Assembly: GCA_937998355.1 (NCBI GenBank)
Contig: CALLDI010000001.1
Location: 168,436-232,435 of the forward strand
Length of the DNA: 64,000 nt
Source of the DNA: an uncultured Eggerthella sp.
GTDB taxonomy: Bacteria > Actinomycetota > Coriobacteriia > Coriobacteriales > Eggerthellaceae
Reading direction: 5' to 3'
The translations under genes and the position numbers were made by a program. Every line of letters begins with the position of its first letter. Position 1 is the first letter of the stretch. The notes under the pieces were generated by a model, which was not told the origin of the DNA, did not search any database, and saw only the letters and a list, made by a program, of their open reading frames with translations. Shown here piece by piece: positions 46,060 to 54,071 of the stretch.

Positions 46060-47583
46060 ATGCCTACCAAACGAAGTTCATCGCGATCTTCGCGTCCAGC
46101 TCGCAAATCGAAGGGCTCTTGGTCTTCTTCTGTGATCGGCAGCCATGCTGCTCCTCGCCCGTCATCTCGACCGAAACACCGTGCGAGCAAGATGAGCTCA
46201 GGTGCCACGCGCAGATCGGTGCGCGATACTGCGAACCAGCGTCCTTCCAAACGTCGCGCGGCTTCGATCGATAAACGCTCAGCTGAGATCAATCAAATGG
46301 AAGTTCCGACCCATTCGGTCGATCAGCGTACGAGCCAACATGCGAGCAGTAAATCACGTGCTCAGGAATTCATGAAGCGCCGAAGGCGCAATAACATCAT
46401 CATCGCGGTCGTTGCGGTGGTCATCGTCGTCTTCCTCGTCTTCAATATCGCTTCGTGTGCGTTCAAATCGTTCGCTTCGGCTTCGATGGCTTTGAACGAT
46501 GAGGGTGTGCAGAGCGAACTCGTGGCAGCAGAAGCCGACGAACCCTACTACATCTTGCTCGCGGGCCTTTCGAACTACGACGAATCATCCGAGGCGGCGA
46601 GCTTCCTTGCGATCTTGCGCGTCGACGAGCAGAATAAGCAGTTCTCGCTCATGAACATCCCGAGCAACATAAAGACCACCTTCGATCAGAGCGAGCAGGA
46701 TCTCATCCGCAATGCAGTGCGTCACGGGGGAGAAGGTGCGCTGGTTCACGCGGTCAAGGAGCAAACCGGTATCGATTTCGCGCACTATCTGCGCATCACT
46801 GAAGACGGGCTTCGAAAGCTCGTCGACGATATCGGTGGTGTCGAGATCAACGTGCAGTATCGCGTTGATGATCCGCGCGTCGGTCATGTGGTCATCGCCC
46901 CCGGGCAGCAGAATCTGAATGGTGAACAAGCGCTCGCGTTCGTCAGTGCGACGAACTATACGAATGGTCGTACCCAGCGAACGAATAACCAGATGGATCT
47001 GTTCTTCGGTCTCATCAATAAGATGACCTCGAGCGAAGGGTTCGGTTGGATCAATGATTCCGATGTGGTGTCGAGCGCGATCAAGACCGATATGTCCTAC
47101 GATGCGCTCTCGCATCTGGCGACGCTCTATAGTGAAGGCGCATCGTTCTATACCTCGACGATGCCAGGATCCCAGTACGCTTCGAACAACGTCATCTGCT
47201 TCGCTCCTAATACCTCGACGTGGAACCAGGTGAAAGAGCGCTTCATGAACGGCGAGGACCCTAATACCAGCGTCGATACGTCAGGGGTCGATAAGAGCAA
47301 GCTCTCCATCGTGGTTCAGAATGGTTCGGGCACCGATGGTTTCGCGGCGCAGGCAGCCCAGATCCTCGAGCAGCACGGATACACCATTCAAGATACGGGC
47401 AATGCCGATTCGTTCGTCTATACCGAGACGCTGGTCATCTATAAGGATCAAGACGATGAAGCGGCTGCCGAGGCGATCGTCGCCGATCTCGGGATCGGCC
47501 GTGCGGTCTATGCGAGCGTCTATTACAGCCTTAAGACCGATATCCAGGTCGTGGTCGGTCAAGACTGGAAACCCATCGATTGA
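46060..47583 (+). CDS. LytR-CpsA-Psr (LCP) family protein with LytR_C domain
   Basis: LCP enzymes attach polymers such as teichoic acids or glycans to peptidoglycan. This 507 aa protein has a long, very basic and probably disordered cytoplasmic part (1-110), one membrane helix (about 111-134), the LCP domain (about 160-335, with SLMNIPSNIKTTF, VDDIGGVEINV and NLNGEQALAFVSATNYTNGRTQR, the pyrophosphate-binding arginines) and a C-terminal LytR_C domain (about 412-505). The ATG follows GAGGGGTCT. A TATAAT -10 is at 45970-45975. The last codon overlaps the folC start. Confidence 0.93.
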   Translation: MPTKRSSSRSSRPARKSKGSWSSSVIGSHAAPRPSSRPKHRASKMSSGATRRSVRDTANQRPSKRRAASIDKRSAEINQMEVPTHSVDQRTSQHASSKSRAQEFMKRRRRNNIIIAVVAVVIVVFLVFNIASCAFKSFASASMALNDEGVQSELVAAEADEPYYILLAGLSNYDESSEAASFLAILRVDEQNKQFSLMNIPSNIKTTFDQSEQDLIRNAVRHGGEGALVHAVKEQTGIDFAHYLRITEDGLRKLVDDIGGVEINVQYRVDDPRVGHVVIAPGQQNLNGEQALAFVSATNYTNGRTQRTNNQMDLFFGLINKMTSSEGFGWINDSDVVSSAIKTDMSYDALSHLATLYSEGASFYTSTMPGSQYASNNVICFAPNTSTWNQVKERFMNGEDPNTSVDTSGVDKSKLSIVVQNGSGTDGFAAQAAQILEQHGYTIQDTGNADSFVYTETLVIYKDQDDEAAAEAIVADLGIGRAVYASVYYSLKTDIQVVVGQDWKPID

Positions 47584-48878
47584 TGTTCGATCCTATCGCT
47601 TATATCAATGAGCCCCGCTGGCAAACGGTGAGCCTTGGTCTCGAACGTACGCGCGAACTTTTGCATGCCCTCGGCGATCCGCAGGATCGACTGCGCTTCG
47701 TCCATGTTGCGGGAACGAACGGCAAGGGATCGACCTGCGCGCTCTGCGCTTCTATCTTGGAGCAAGCGGGATATCGGGTCGGTCTCTTCACGAGTCCAGC
47801 GCTCTATCGCTTCGAAGACCGCTTGCGCGTGAACGGTTCGATCATCTCGCTCGAGGAGTTGCGTGATATAACGCTTCGTGTCAAGGATGCCGCTGATGCG
47901 ATGGATGAGCATCCGACCGAATTCGAGCTCCTTACCGCGGTCGCATTCTGCTATTTCGAACGATCGGCCTGCGATATCGTGGTCATGGAGGTCGGGCTGG
48001 GAGGTCGGCTCGATTCGACCAATGTGATCGGGGCCGCTGAAGTTTCTGTCATCACGCCCATCTCGTTCGATCATTGCGCATTGCTCGGCTCAACGCTCGC
48101 CGAGATCGCAGGCGAGAAAGCGGGTATCATCAAGCGAGGCGTTCCGGTCGTGAGCGCGCCACAAGAGCCCGAGGTGCGAACCGTTATCGAAGATGCAGCT
48201 GCGAATGCCCAGAGCAGGCTCGTGGAAGTGGCGCTCGCTCAGCTCGAAGGTACGACCGAGCGTTTCTCCTATCGCGAAAGAACGGATCTCTCGCTCGGTC
48301 TTGCGGGGCCGTTCCAGCTCGTGAACGCAGCGACCGCGCTCGATGCTGTCGATGTGCTGAAGGCGAGGGGATGGAACGTGTCCGAAGCGGCGATCCGTGA
48401 AGGCCTGAAGGCCGCATCGTGGCCAGGCAGGTTCGAGGTTGTGAGCGAAGAGCCGCTCATTCTCTTCGACGGGGGACATAACGTTTCTGGCATGGACGCT
48501 CTTGCACAGGCGTTGAGCGTTCGCTATCCGTCTCATGTCCGCATCGTCTTGACGGGCGTGCTCGCTGATAAGGATCATGAAGCCATGGCGAAGCGTCTCG
48601 TATCATTCGCAGACGAGATCATCGCCATCACGCCGTCGAATCCGCGCGCCCTTCCTGCACGCGATTATGCGCGGGAACTGCAAGAGTTCGAGGGTGACGA
48701 TGTGCGCGCGCGTTCCATCGTCGCCGCGTCCGATATCGTCTCTGGCGTACGATGTGCGCTCGAGCGCTATCGAGCGGTGTCGTCGGCTCAGAAAAGTCCG
48801 CTCATCTGCGTTTGCGGGAGCTTGTACCTGCTCGGAAGTGTTATGGAAGTTTTGCGGCAGGAAGACCTGGTTTTGTAG
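47583..48878 (+). CDS. folC: Folylpolyglutamate synthase/dihydrofolate synthase
   Basis: FolC adds glutamates to folates and often also makes dihydrofolate from dihydropteroate. The 431 aa protein is a Mur-ligase relative with the P-loop HVAGTNGKGSTCAL (about 42-55), MEVGLGGRLDSTNV, ITPISFDH and FDGGHNVSGMDAL. The ATG overlaps the LCP stop (TGATG). It is translationally coupled to the LCP gene though the functions are unrelated. Confidence 0.95.
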   Translation: MFDPIAYINEPRWQTVSLGLERTRELLHALGDPQDRLRFVHVAGTNGKGSTCALCASILEQAGYRVGLFTSPALYRFEDRLRVNGSIISLEELRDITLRVKDAADAMDEHPTEFELLTAVAFCYFERSACDIVVMEVGLGGRLDSTNVIGAAEVSVITPISFDHCALLGSTLAEIAGEKAGIIKRGVPVVSAPQEPEVRTVIEDAAANAQSRLVEVALAQLEGTTERFSYRERTDLSLGLAGPFQLVNAATALDAVDVLKARGWNVSEAAIREGLKAASWPGRFEVVSEEPLILFDGGHNVSGMDALAQALSVRYPSHVRIVLTGVLADKDHEAMAKRLVSFADEIIAITPSNPRALPARDYARELQEFEGDDVRARSIVAASDIVSGVRCALERYRAVSSAQKSPLICVCGSLYLLGSVMEVLRQEDLVL

Positions 48879-48901
48879 CGCTGTTGCAATTCGGGTATAC
48901 T
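48873..48901 (+). promoter_or_regulatory. Promoter of the 4.5S RNA
   Basis: TTGTAG at 48873-48878 and TATACT at 48896-48901 with a 17-base spacer lie 30 bases before the RNA start. The -35 overlaps the folC stop codon. Confidence 0.65.
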
Positions 48902-48930
48902 TTCAACCGTTGCACCAGTGCACGATATGA

Positions 48931-49035
48931 ATATCTCGAATGGGCTTGGGCGGCGCCAAGTTCCGAACCTGGTCAGGTCCGGGAGGAAGCAGCCATAAGG
49001 GACCGCTGACGAGCGCCCTTGCCTATTCGGGATAT
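48931..49035 (+). ncRNA. ffs: Signal recognition particle RNA (4.5S type)
   Basis: The conserved SRP core is present: GTTCCGAACCTGGTCAGG, then CCGGGAGGAAGCAGCC and ATAAGG, forming the asymmetric loop and GGAA-type tetraloop hairpin bound by Ffh. The ends pair over more than 20 bases (ATATCTCGAATGGGC with GCCTATTCGGGATAT). Length is about 105 nt, the short bacterial form without an Alu domain. A T-run at 49036-49044 serves as terminator. Its place upstream of dnaX-ybaB-recR is the same as in Bacillus. Confidence 0.95.
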
Positions 49036-49097
49036 TCGTTTTTTGAGCGTGAAGTCGCAACGAACACAGCTAGACGGCGTAGGAAAAGGATGGCCTG

Positions 49098-49766
49098 TTG
49101 GATATCATCAACTTTTTCGTTGGGCTTTTGAGCGACCCTCGCGCGTTCATCGCAAGTTGGATCATCACGCTCGGACCGGTTTGGGTCTATACGCCGCTCT
49201 TCCTCATCGTCTTCGTTGAGACCGGTCTGGTCTTCTTTCCCTTCTTGCCGGGTGACTCGCTGCTCTTCGCTGCAGGTGTCTTCTCCGCAGATGGGGGCGG
49301 TCTGAACATCGCGGCTACGCTCATCATCTTCTATGTGGCGGCGATCCTCGGCAACACCTCGAATTATTGGATCGCGCGCTTCTTCGGCAAGCGCATCGTC
49401 GATTCGGGCAAGGTGAAGGCGCTCACGCAAGAACGCATGGATAAGCTCGATTACTTCTTCCAAAAATATGGCGGTCTTACCATCGTCATCACGCGCTTCA
49501 TGCCCTTCTTCCGCACCTTCGCGCCCTTCATCGCTGGCATGGGCCACATGAACTTCTCGAAGTTCACGCTCTTCAATACCATCGGTGGTGTGGCCTGGGT
49601 CAGCCTTTTCGTGCTCGTAGGGTATTTCTTCGGAGGTGTTCCCTTCGTCCAAGAGCACTTCGAAATCATCGTACTCGGCATCGTCGCCGTTTCAGTGGCA
49701 CCAGCTGTCATCGGAGCAGTGAAGGCTGCTCTCAGTTCGCGAAAGAACAAACAAGAGAAAGCATGA
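49098..49766 (+). CDS. DedA family membrane protein
   Basis: DedA proteins are inner-membrane proteins; several act as lipid-carrier flippases (undecaprenyl phosphate or phosphatidylethanolamine recycling). This 222 aa protein has the family core FPFLPGDSLLFAAGVF and RFMPFFRTFAPFIAGMGHMNF with the conserved arginines, and several hydrophobic helices with two re-entrant segments. I accept the TTG start at 49098 (AAAGGA 7 bases upstream), which gives MDIINFFVGLL. It ends 4 bases before dnaX. Confidence 0.9.
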   Translation: MDIINFFVGLLSDPRAFIASWIITLGPVWVYTPLFLIVFVETGLVFFPFLPGDSLLFAAGVFSADGGGLNIAATLIIFYVAAILGNTSNYWIARFFGKRIVDSGKVKALTQERMDKLDYFFQKYGGLTIVITRFMPFFRTFAPFIAGMGHMNFSKFTLFNTIGGVAWVSLFVLVGYFFGGVPFVQEHFEIIVLGIVAVSVAPAVIGAVKAALSSRKNKQEKA

Positions 49767-49770
49767 TCTC

Positions 49771-52020
49771 ATGTCCGAAGCACTTTATCGCAAATACCGT
49801 CCGAGCACGTTCGACGATATCGTCGGACAGGAGCACATCGAGCGCACGCTGAAGAACGCGCTCGAGCAAGAGAAGGTCTCGCACGCCTATCTTTTCTGCG
49901 GCCCCCGTGGTACGGGTAAGACCACCATGGCGCGCATCCTCGCCAAAGCGCTCTTGTGCGAGAAGGCGCCCACCATCGAGCCTGATGGCACCTGCGAAGA
50001 ATGCGTGGAGATCGCTGCAGGAACGCATCCCGATGTCTACGAACTCGACGCGGCGAGCCGTACTGGCGTCGAGAATGTTCGCGAAGAGATCATCAACCGC
50101 GTTCACTATGCGCCCACGCGCGGATCGTACAAGATCTACATCATCGACGAGGTCCACATGCTCTCGACCGCGGCGTTCAATGCGCTTTTGAAGACGCTCG
50201 AAGAGCCGCCGAGCCATGTGGTGTTCATCCTCTGTACCACCGATCCGCAGAAGGTGCCCGATACTATCCATTCTCGTTGTCAGCGTTTCGATTTCCATCG
50301 TTTGAGCGTCGACGAGATCGTGGCACGGCTCGGTGCGGTCTGCGTTCAGGAAGATGTGGAATTCGAGCCGGAAGCGCTCGAGCTCATCGCTCATCAGGCA
50401 GAGGGCGGAATGCGCAATGCGCTCACGTCGCTCGAACAGCTCGCTGCCTTCGGCGAAGGTCGCGTCACGCTCGATGGCGCGCATCGCATCTTGGGCTCGC
50501 TCGACAACGAAGGTCTTTCCGAGATCGTTCAAGCATTGGGAAAGCGTGATGCTGCAGCTTGCTTCACGTGGGTCTCGCGCTATATCGAAACGGGCGCCGA
50601 TGTCGCTCAGTTCGTTCAAGAGCTTGCTGAGCATATGCGCAATCTCTATCTTCTGAGCCTCACCGATGCGGAGGTCGAGATCCCGGTCAGCAGTTCGGCA
50701 CGCGCTTCGATGGAGTCTGAGCTCGAGTTCTTCGGGCCAGAGCGGTTGAGCCGTGCGCTCTCTGTGCTGGGCGACCTCATCAAGGAGTTGCGTGCGACCA
50801 CCAACTCGCGCCTTGCGTTCGAGATCGCCTTGACGCGCCTGCTGCGCCCTGAATCCGATCTTACGATGGAGTCACTGGCGGAGCGCCTTGAGGAGCTCGA
50901 ATTGAAGATGCTTTCGATGCCGAAGGGTGTTGCGGTCGCTGCTGCGCCTGTTCAGCCAGCGGTCGCTATCCCGCAGACGGTCGCTCAGCCTTCAGTTGCG
51001 TCGCCCGCAGCTGCTGCACAAGCCCCGGTGCGTCCTCAGCCTGCTCCTGCTCCACAACCTGTTCCGCAGCCCCAGCCAGTCCCGGCGCCGCAGTCCGTTC
51101 CTGTTCCAGAACCCGCTCCTGCTACGGTGGCTATTCCTTCGCCGCTGGCCCCTGCGGCATCGCCTGCTCCCGCTGCTCCCGTTGCTGCTTCACAGCAAGC
51201 AGCTGCTGTCCCTGCGCCGGCAGCCTCGACTCCTGCAGCGCAAGCGGCTCCGGCAGCGTTCGATTTCTCGAATGCCGCCTCGCTCCAACGAATGTGGCAC
51301 CAGGTCACGACGAACTTGCGCAAATCAAATCCTGCTCGTGGCGTGCTGTTCATGGGTGCGAAGATCGAACCTGCGGCCCAGGGTGGGGGTGTGCGCATCG
51401 TCTTCTCTCCCGACTCGAGCTTCGCGTTCGCAGCGGCACAAAAGAAGGAGGTGAAGGATCTGCTCGCGCAGACCTTCATCGATGTGCTCGGTGGATCGGT
51501 ATCCTTCGAACTCGTCATGGGCAAAGGGCAAGGTCAGCAAGCGCCAGCTTCAGCTTCGACGCCGATTTCGGCCCCGGTGTCTTCTCAAGCCTCTGTACCC
51601 CCTGTGCAGTCGCCCATGGCTTCGCCTACTGCATCACCAGTTCCTGTTCCTGCAGCACAGCAGCCTGCCACGGCAACACCCGCACCGCAAGCAACTCCCG
51701 CTCCCATGCCGCAGCCAGCTTCTTCTCCCGTGCAACAGATGCCAACTGCGCAACCACAGCCTGCTTCGGCTGCTCGTTATGACGACGAGTCTCCTTTCAT
51801 GGAAGATGAGGCCCCTATCGACTATCAGCCTGAAGCCTCTTCGGCTCCCGCTTCGGCTCCGACTTCGGCCCCTGCTCCAGTCGCTCCTGCGCCTCAGCAG
51901 GGCGTTCCGGCGGCGCAGCCTGGTGCTTCGTCAGGCGATGAGGCTATGAGCGAAAGTGATCAGATAAAGCAGATTCTCACCGCAAGCTTCGGCGACGGTG
52001 TGAAGTTTGATACGATGTAG
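49771..52020 (+). CDS. dnaX: DNA polymerase III gamma/tau subunit
   Basis: DnaX is the clamp-loader ATPase of the replicase. The 749 aa protein has the AAA+ module with Walker A GPRGTGKT (44-51), a zinc cysteine set around CEECVEIAAGTHPDV, Walker B (IYIIDEVHML) and the sensor SRCQRFDF, then the lid and collar domains to about residue 370. After that come two long Pro/Ala/Gln-rich linkers (about 388-490 and 595-735) around a small folded block (about 495-590, NAASLQRMWHQVTTNLRK). No A-rich slippery site suggests a frameshifted gamma form. It is the head of dnaX-ybaB-recR. Confidence 0.96.
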   Translation: MSEALYRKYRPSTFDDIVGQEHIERTLKNALEQEKVSHAYLFCGPRGTGKTTMARILAKALLCEKAPTIEPDGTCEECVEIAAGTHPDVYELDAASRTGVENVREEIINRVHYAPTRGSYKIYIIDEVHMLSTAAFNALLKTLEEPPSHVVFILCTTDPQKVPDTIHSRCQRFDFHRLSVDEIVARLGAVCVQEDVEFEPEALELIAHQAEGGMRNALTSLEQLAAFGEGRVTLDGAHRILGSLDNEGLSEIVQALGKRDAAACFTWVSRYIETGADVAQFVQELAEHMRNLYLLSLTDAEVEIPVSSSARASMESELEFFGPERLSRALSVLGDLIKELRATTNSRLAFEIALTRLLRPESDLTMESLAERLEELELKMLSMPKGVAVAAAPVQPAVAIPQTVAQPSVASPAAAAQAPVRPQPAPAPQPVPQPQPVPAPQSVPVPEPAPATVAIPSPLAPAASPAPAAPVAASQQAAAVPAPAASTPAAQAAPAAFDFSNAASLQRMWHQVTTNLRKSNPARGVLFMGAKIEPAAQGGGVRIVFSPDSSFAFAAAQKKEVKDLLAQTFIDVLGGSVSFELVMGKGQGQQAPASASTPISAPVSSQASVPPVQSPMASPTASPVPVPAAQQPATATPAPQATPAPMPQPASSPVQQMPTAQPQPASAARYDDESPFMEDEAPIDYQPEASSAPASAPTSAPAPVAPAPQQGVPAAQPGASSGDEAMSESDQIKQILTASFGDGVKFDTM

Positions 52021-52070
52021 TCATCAAAGCTACGAATCGATACGTACGACGAGACGAGGAGTTCTTCTCT

Positions 52071-52379
52071 ATGGATATGAAACAGATGATGCGCCAGGCG
52101 CAGAAGATGCAAAAAGAGCTCAACAAAGCGCAGGAAGAGATCGCCACGATGAGCTTCGAGGCTACTGCTGGTGGCGGTATGGTCAAGGCTGTCGCGTCGG
52201 GCGACATGAACATCACCTCGCTCACCATCGATCCCGATGCTGTCGATCCTGAAGATGTCGAAATGCTCCAAGATATGGTCGTTGCTGCGGTCAACGAAGC
52301 GCTGCGTGGCGTTTCCGAGATGAGTAATCAGCGCATGAATGCTGTTACGGGTGGTATGAACCTCCCTGGATTCATGTAA
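52071..52379 (+). CDS. YbaB/EbfC family nucleoid-associated protein
   Basis: YbaB proteins are small dimeric DNA-binding proteins. This 102 aa protein starts MKQMMRQAQKMQKELNKAQEEI, the family's amphipathic helix, followed by the beta sheet GGGMVKAVASGDMNITSLTIDPDAV and a C-terminal helix. The ATG follows GACGAGGAGTTCTTCTCT. It lies between dnaX and recR, the conserved arrangement for this family, with 50-bp and 4-bp gaps. Confidence 0.95.
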   Translation: MDMKQMMRQAQKMQKELNKAQEEIATMSFEATAGGGMVKAVASGDMNITSLTIDPDAVDPEDVEMLQDMVVAAVNEALRGVSEMSNQRMNAVTGGMNLPGFM

Positions 52380-52383
52380 GCCT

Positions 52384-52980
52384 GTGTACGCAGCTTCTGC
52401 AATACAGAATCTTCTTGATGAGCTCGAGCGGCTTCCTGGCGTCGGCCCGAAATCCGCTCAGCGCATCGCTTATTGGATCCTTAACAGTTCGAAGGCCGAC
52501 GCCGTCCGTTTGGCGGACGCTATTTCGGAGGTCAAGGATACCGTTCACTTCTGCCCGCAATGTTTCAATTATGCGCAGGACGAACTCTGCGATATATGCG
52601 CATCGCCCAAGCGTGATGCTAGCTGTATTTGCGTGGTGTCCGAACCGCGCGATATTCCTCCCATCGAACGTACGGGCACGTTTTCGGGGCATTACCATGT
52701 TCTTGGGGGAGCGCTCTCTCCGCTCGAGGGCATCGGCCCAGACGATCTTCATGTCGCCGAGCTCATGGCTCGTTTGAGCGACCCTTCTATCAGCGAAGTC
52801 ATTCTGGCGACCAACCCGAATGTCGAAGGGGAGACGACCGCGAGCTATCTTGCGCGTCTCATCAAGCCGACGGGCGTAACGGTCAGTCGTCTTGCGAGCG
52901 GCCTGCCCGTAGGAGGCGATCTCGAGTTCGCCGATGAGGTCACGCTCGGCCGCGCGATCGAATCGCGCCGCATCCTTTAG
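52384..52980 (+). CDS. recR: Recombination protein RecR
   Basis: RecR works with RecO and RecF to load RecA at single-stranded gaps. The 198 aa protein has the helix-hairpin-helix (LPGVGPKSAQRIAYWIL), a C4 zinc motif (CPQCFNYAQDELCDIC), a Toprim domain (CVVSEPRDI to NPNVEGETTA) and the C-terminal GLPVGGDLEFADEVTLGRA. The start is GTG at 52384, 4 bases after ybaB. It is the last gene of the conserved housekeeping block. Confidence 0.97.
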   Translation: MYAASAIQNLLDELERLPGVGPKSAQRIAYWILNSSKADAVRLADAISEVKDTVHFCPQCFNYAQDELCDICASPKRDASCICVVSEPRDIPPIERTGTFSGHYHVLGGALSPLEGIGPDDLHVAELMARLSDPSISEVILATNPNVEGETTASYLARLIKPTGVTVSRLASGLPVGGDLEFADEVTLGRAIESRRIL

Positions 52981-53142
52981 CACGGCCTCATCCTCGGATG
53001 TTCGAAATTCATGAAGCGCTATTCGTATTCGCGATGATTACAGATAGGTACGTTTTTCGCATAAGTGTGACATCATTGGTGTAAAGTAGATGCATCTTCA
53101 CACAGTACGGTATTGCTTAGGGGGAAGCTATGAATACCACGC

Positions 53143-53763
53143 GTGAGAACATCGCTGGGGGGGGGTCCTCAAAGTAAGAAGAGCGCCATCGTATTCCCCG
53201 CTCATCAACTCGAAAAAGTAACCGCGAGCGAGCGGACGAAACGAAAGATCGCACTCTCTTTCGAGCGTGTTTTGAGCTTCAGGCCGTTCGAGACTCTCAC
53301 TGTTGCAGACATAACGCAGGATTGCGGAATTTCGCGACAAACCTTCTATAATCATTTCCTTGATAAATATGATCTAGTGAATTGGATATACCAACAGTTG
53401 CTCGCTGCAACGACACGACGCATCGGCATCGACTTGACCTGGGAACAGGCAGTGCGCGCTAAATTGACGGTCATGCAGGAGAATCAAGAGTTCTACTCTA
53501 AGCTCTTCAAGATAAAAGGCGCTGATAGCCTCATCAATACCGAAGCAGAGATCGTCTTCGACTATTATCAGAGCAACCTGTTGCGGCTTGTTGGCAAACG
53601 GCTCAATGAACTAGAGAGCTACTCGCTCAAAGTTTATTGTCATGGAGCAACCTATATGACCGCTGAATGGCTTTGTTCGGGAGCCACTATGGGCATCGAT
53701 ATGATCCTCATTGCCAACAAGGTCGCTCTGCCTCCGTTCGCTCAAAAGATATTCTTCGCATAG
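53143..53763 (+). CDS. TetR/AcrR family regulator with G9 tract at its N-terminus
   Basis: This is a TetR-type repressor: a helix-turn-helix domain (TVADITQDCGISRQTFYNHFLDKYDLVNWIY) and an all-helical ligand domain, about 200 aa. The start is the problem. The ATG at 53130 has an excellent ribosome binding site (GGGGGAAGCT) but runs through nine G (53157-53165) into a stop at 53175-53177. One G fewer would join that ATG in frame with the regulator (MNTTRENIAGGGPQ...). The listed GTG at 53143 is in frame but is poorly placed, 17 bases from the ribosome binding site. Expression may switch with tract length, or the tract may be miscalled. It probably controls the MFS/CaiB genes downstream. Confidence 0.82.
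   Translation: MRTSLGGGPQSKKSAIVFPAHQLEKVTASERTKRKIALSFERVLSFRPFETLTVADITQDCGISRQTFYNHFLDKYDLVNWIYQQLLAATTRRIGIDLTWEQAVRAKLTVMQENQEFYSKLFKIKGADSLINTEAEIVFDYYQSNLLRLVGKRLNELESYSLKVYCHGATYMTAEWLCSGATMGIDMILIANKVALPPFAQKIFFA
53157..53165 (+). repeat. Mononucleotide tract of nine G
   Basis: Nine consecutive G lie inside the 5' coding part of the TetR gene. Such tracts change length by slipped-strand mispairing. Nine is the out-of-frame length relative to the ATG at 53130; eight or eleven would be in frame. Confidence 0.9.
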
Positions 53764-54071
53764 CTATGCACTAGACCGATCGTCACCTTGCCCGATCGGT
53801 CTTCTTCTTGTGTGCCAATCTAACTTTTTAATGCGAATTGACACCGACCGCACAACGTAAAAAAGGGTTTTTGACAGAGCTCATCATGGTGTCAAAAAAC
53901 GGAACAGCGATTGTATACATCTTCACTAATATGTCTTTGAACTGGGAAAATGCACATATTAGTGCGAGAATGACCACCCTTATTCCGTATGATTTTCACA
54001 GCGAATGAGCCATCTTCTCGTTCGTCAGCTCATCAGTATCGAGTAATTGGGAAAAAGGAAAAGGAGGAGTT
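53764..54071 (+). promoter_or_regulatory. MFS promoter region with two dyads
   Basis: This 308-bp gap holds a terminator and two symmetric elements, and no gene. TTTTTGACA at 53868-53876 is matched by TGTCAAAAA at 53890-53898. CACTAATATG at 53924-53933 is matched by CATATTAGTG at 53955-53964. TTGACA could also serve as -35. These are the likely control sites for the transporter gene. Confidence 0.55.
53774..53810 (+). terminator. Terminator after the TetR gene
   Basis: GACCGATCG and CGATCGGTC form a 9-bp stem followed by TTCTTCTT, 10 bases past the stop codon. Confidence 0.8.

Noticed and set aside
50927..51960. Programmed frameshift producing a short gamma form of DnaX, or a repeat array in the Pro/Ala-rich part
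   Set aside because: No A-run slippery sequence with a following stem was found, and the low-complexity coding does not form regular repeats.
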